From Bacteroidales bacterium (GTDB lineage Bacteria > Bacteroidota > Bacteroidia > Bacteroidales > UBA932), in contig JAFUUB010000109.1 in assembly GCA_017483985.1 (NCBI GenBank), positions 1 to 8,167 on the forward strand: 8,167 bases of DNA, written 5' to 3'. The notes beneath the pieces were generated by a model. The model saw nothing but the letters and a program-made list of their open reading frames with translations. It did no database searches and was not told the origin of the DNA. Below, piece by piece: positions 7,380 to 8,167 of the stretch (the stretch's first letter is position 1; each line of letters starts with the position of its first letter). The translations under genes and the position numbers were made by a program.

Positions 7380-7841
7380 ATGGCCAATCTCGAAATTGAA
7401 GGCCGGCTCGTCCGCAAGCTGGCCGTCCAGTCCGGACGGTCAGCCCGCGGCGACTGGTCGAAGCAGGAATTCGTCGTGGAGTTCCAGGACGGGAATTTCC
7501 CGTCCAACGTCGTCTTCAACGTCTGGGGAGCCGACAAGGTCCGCGATCTGGAACGTTACCAGGTCGGTGACGAGATCCGTGTGTCCTTCGCTCCGAGCAG
7601 CCGTGAATTCAACGGACGCTGGTACACCGACCTCCGTGCCTGGCGCATCGCCCCGGCCGGTCAGGCCGCCCAGCCTGCGCCGCAGCAGGCTTACGGTCCG
7701 CAGCCGGCAGCCCCGCGCGGCAGCCAGGATGTTCCCGCCGGCTTCGCTCCCCGGAGCGAAGGTGCCGTTCCGCCGGCCGCTCCGGCGCCGACTTTCGAGG
7801 ACATGCCGGGAACCGATTCCGGCGACGACCTCCCGTTCTAG
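7380..7841 (+). CDS. DUF3127 protein, OB-fold-like with SSB-type C-terminal tip
   Basis: This is a 153-residue cytoplasmic protein without a signal peptide. Residues 1-90 are a compact beta-rich domain (alternating hydrophobics, V-V-F-N-V-W-G, Y-Q-V-G-D-E-I-R-V-S-F, W-Y-T-D-L-R-A-W) that I recognise as the DUF3127 family of Bacteroidota. The pattern resembles an OB fold. Residues 91-138 form a low-complexity Pro/Ala/Gln linker, and the end (139-153) is an acidic tip closing with GDDLPF. This architecture (OB domain, disordered linker, D-D-x-P-F tip) matches bacterial SSB, whose tip binds RecQ, exonuclease I, PriA, primase and others. DNA or partner binding is inference; I know of no assigned function for the family. 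The ATG at 7380 lies 2 bp after the FKBP stop, so the two genes are probably co-translated. A terminator follows 59 bp downstream. A shifted-frame ORF across the same DNA is a GC-rich shadow. Confidence 0.85.
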   Translation: MANLEIEGRLVRKLAVQSGRSARGDWSKQEFVVEFQDGNFPSNVVFNVWGADKVRDLERYQVGDEIRVSFAPSSREFNGRWYTDLRAWRIAPAGQAAQPAPQQAYGPQPAAPRGSQDVPAGFAPRSEGAVPPAAPAPTFEDMPGTDSGDDLPF

Positions 7842-7900
7842 GATTCAGGCCTGAGGACAGGGTCCGACAGGCGGCAGAAAAGCCCGGAACGCTGTTAAAT

Positions 7901-7935
7901 AAAAACTGAAGCCCGGTATCGGCTTAAGTTTTTTT
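7901..7935 (+). terminator. Terminator of the FKBP-DUF3127 operon, possibly bidirectional
   Basis: The arm AAAAACTGAAGCC (7901-7913) pairs with GGCTTAAGTTTTT (7921-7933) at 12 of 13 positions around a 7-nt loop. A run of seven T follows on the plus strand (7929-7935). The five A at the 5' side give TTTTT on the minus strand, so the structure could also stop leftward transcripts. It lies 59 bp after the DUF3127 stop. Confidence 0.85.
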
Positions 7936-8034
7936 GTTTCCCCCAGACTCCCCCCCCGTTCGCCAAAGGGCGAGAAATGTAAATCAATGGTATTCAAAAA
8001 ATCAGCCACCTTTATCGCAAATTTATTGGCTCAC

Positions 8035-8055
8035 CGGAATATTTCCGTGTTTTTT
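8035..8055 (+). terminator. Possible second intrinsic terminator
   Basis: A 5-bp stem CGGAA/TTCCG with a 3-nt loop, outer CA/TG pairing across a bulged C, and a T6 run starting at 8050 has the form of a weak rho-independent terminator. It could be a back-up for the DUF3127 operon or a leader attenuator for the ORF at 8104. The stem is short and AT-rich, so activity is uncertain. Confidence 0.35.
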
Positions 8056-8090
8056 GACCTCGTAAGAGGCGGAAGAAAGCGATAAAGTTA

Positions 8091-8099
8091 TAAATTTGC
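8091..8099 (+). promoter_or_regulatory. Candidate -7 box for the ORF at 8104
   Basis: TAAATTTGC matches the Bacteroidota -7 consensus TAnnTTTG exactly, but it ends only 5 bp before the ATG at 8104. Transcripts from it would be almost leaderless. No -33 TTTG lies at the expected distance. The same nine bases also form part of the left arm of the 13-bp inverted repeat, so the match may reflect that structure rather than a promoter. Confidence 0.3.
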
Positions 8100-8135
8100 T
8101 CTCATGAAACAGTTCCAAGTTGATGAGAGCAAATT
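8093..8135. repeat. 13-bp perfect inverted repeat around an ATG, with imperfect extensions
   Basis: AATTTGCTCTCAT (8093-8105) and ATGAGAGCAAATT (8123-8135) are perfect inverted copies separated by 17 bp. Further out, GATAAAG (8081-8087) matches inverted CTTTATC (8137-8143), and CGGAAGAA (8070-8077) matches inverted TTCTTCCG (8156-8163). The whole 8070-8163 segment could fold into one long interrupted hairpin. The left arm ends inside the ATG of the ORF at 8104, so folding would place the start codon at the base of the loop. It may be a transposon-end structure, a translational control hairpin or a dyad operator. Confidence 0.75.
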
Positions 8136-8167
8136 GCTTTATCTGGTAAGCTTCCTTCTTCCGGAGG
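8104..8167 (+). CDS. 5' end of an unidentified gene, cut by the window edge; possible IS transposase
   Basis: Only 21 codons are visible, reading MKQFQVDESKLLYLVSFLLPE, with the frame open to the end of the window. An in-frame TAA at 8083-8085 makes the ATG at 8104 the first possible ATG start. The segment is a short polar stretch followed by an amphipathic, leucine-rich piece ending F-L-L-P-E. From memory, this resembles the opening of ISAon1-type transposase N-terminal proteins of Bacteroidota, which carry an early LLP motif. That recollection, the AT-rich flank and the inverted repeats make an insertion sequence plausible, but 21 residues cannot establish it. It could also be an ordinary hypothetical protein, or no gene at all. 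Confidence 0.4.
   Translation, partial: MKQFQVDESKLLYLVSFLLPE

Larger units (their letters stand above)
7936..8103. other. AT-rich, hairpin-dense intergenic region
   Basis: No gene is visible here. From left to right it holds a pyrimidine-rich stretch with C5 (7940-7944) and C8 (7950-7957), a small hairpin TCGCC-AAAG-GGCGA (7960-7973), then AT-rich DNA. A hairpin CGGAA-TAT-TTCCG (8035-8047) is followed by T6 (8050-8055), and a CCTC-GTAA-GAGG hairpin (8058-8069) has a GNRA-type loop. CTTTATCGC at 8010-8018 is repeated inverted as GCGATAAAG at 8079-8087, and GCAAATTTA at 8017-8025 as TAAATTTGC at 8091-8099. The composition differs sharply from the genes to the left. Confidence 0.6.

Noticed and set aside
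7396..7854. Alternative-frame ORF of 152 codons overlapping DUF3127
   Set aside because: Its translation is Arg/Ser/Pro-rich shadow sequence. The 7380 frame has a recognisable domain, a linker and the DDLPF tip.

Overview
The window looks like the chromosome of a fairly GC-rich member of the Bacteroidota, probably a Bacteroidales (Alistipes/Rikenellaceae-like or a similar uncultured gut lineage). The evidence is a DUF3127 protein (a family I associate with Bacteroidota), a RecQ with an extra C-terminal helix-turn-helix region, a Bacteroidota-style MetG with a KISTS signature, and AT-rich intergenic DNA carrying TAnnTTTGC boxes that match the Bacteroidota sigma-ABfr -7 promoter element. Shine-Dalgarno sequences are mostly absent, as expected there. 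The genus is a guess.

Layout. The first 6.35 kb is read leftwards. recQ (4136-6346) has its own terminator. Immediately beyond it, a promoter box starts a tight cluster: a six-helix DUF308/HdeD-like membrane protein (3372-4049), dnaG primase (1377-3368) and metG methionyl-tRNA synthetase (1-1349, 3' end outside the window). A 218-bp AT-rich divergent intergenic region (6347-6564) separates recQ from a rightward pair. That pair is an FKBP-type peptidyl-prolyl isomerase lipoprotein (6565-7377) and, 2 bp later, a DUF3127 OB-fold-like protein (7380-7841) whose C-terminus ends DDLPF, like the tail of single-stranded DNA-binding protein (SSB). A strong, nearly symmetrical terminator follows at 7901-7935.

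The last ~230 bp (7936-8167) is AT-rich and repeat-dense. It holds a C8 tract, several hairpins, a 13-bp perfect inverted repeat wrapped around an ATG, two divergent TAAATTTGC boxes, and the first 21 codons of an ORF cut by the window edge. This may be the start of an insertion-sequence transposase or a gene with a structured leader. It is the least explained part of the window.

Functionally, most of the window is housekeeping: DNA unwinding and repair (RecQ), replication priming (DnaG), translation (MetG) and envelope protein folding (FKBP). The possible new biology is the DUF3127 protein. Its SSB-like tail suggests it could dock onto SSB-interacting enzymes, and RecQ and DnaG are encoded in the same neighbourhood. 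I see no complete mobile element, CRISPR array, tRNA or rRNA.
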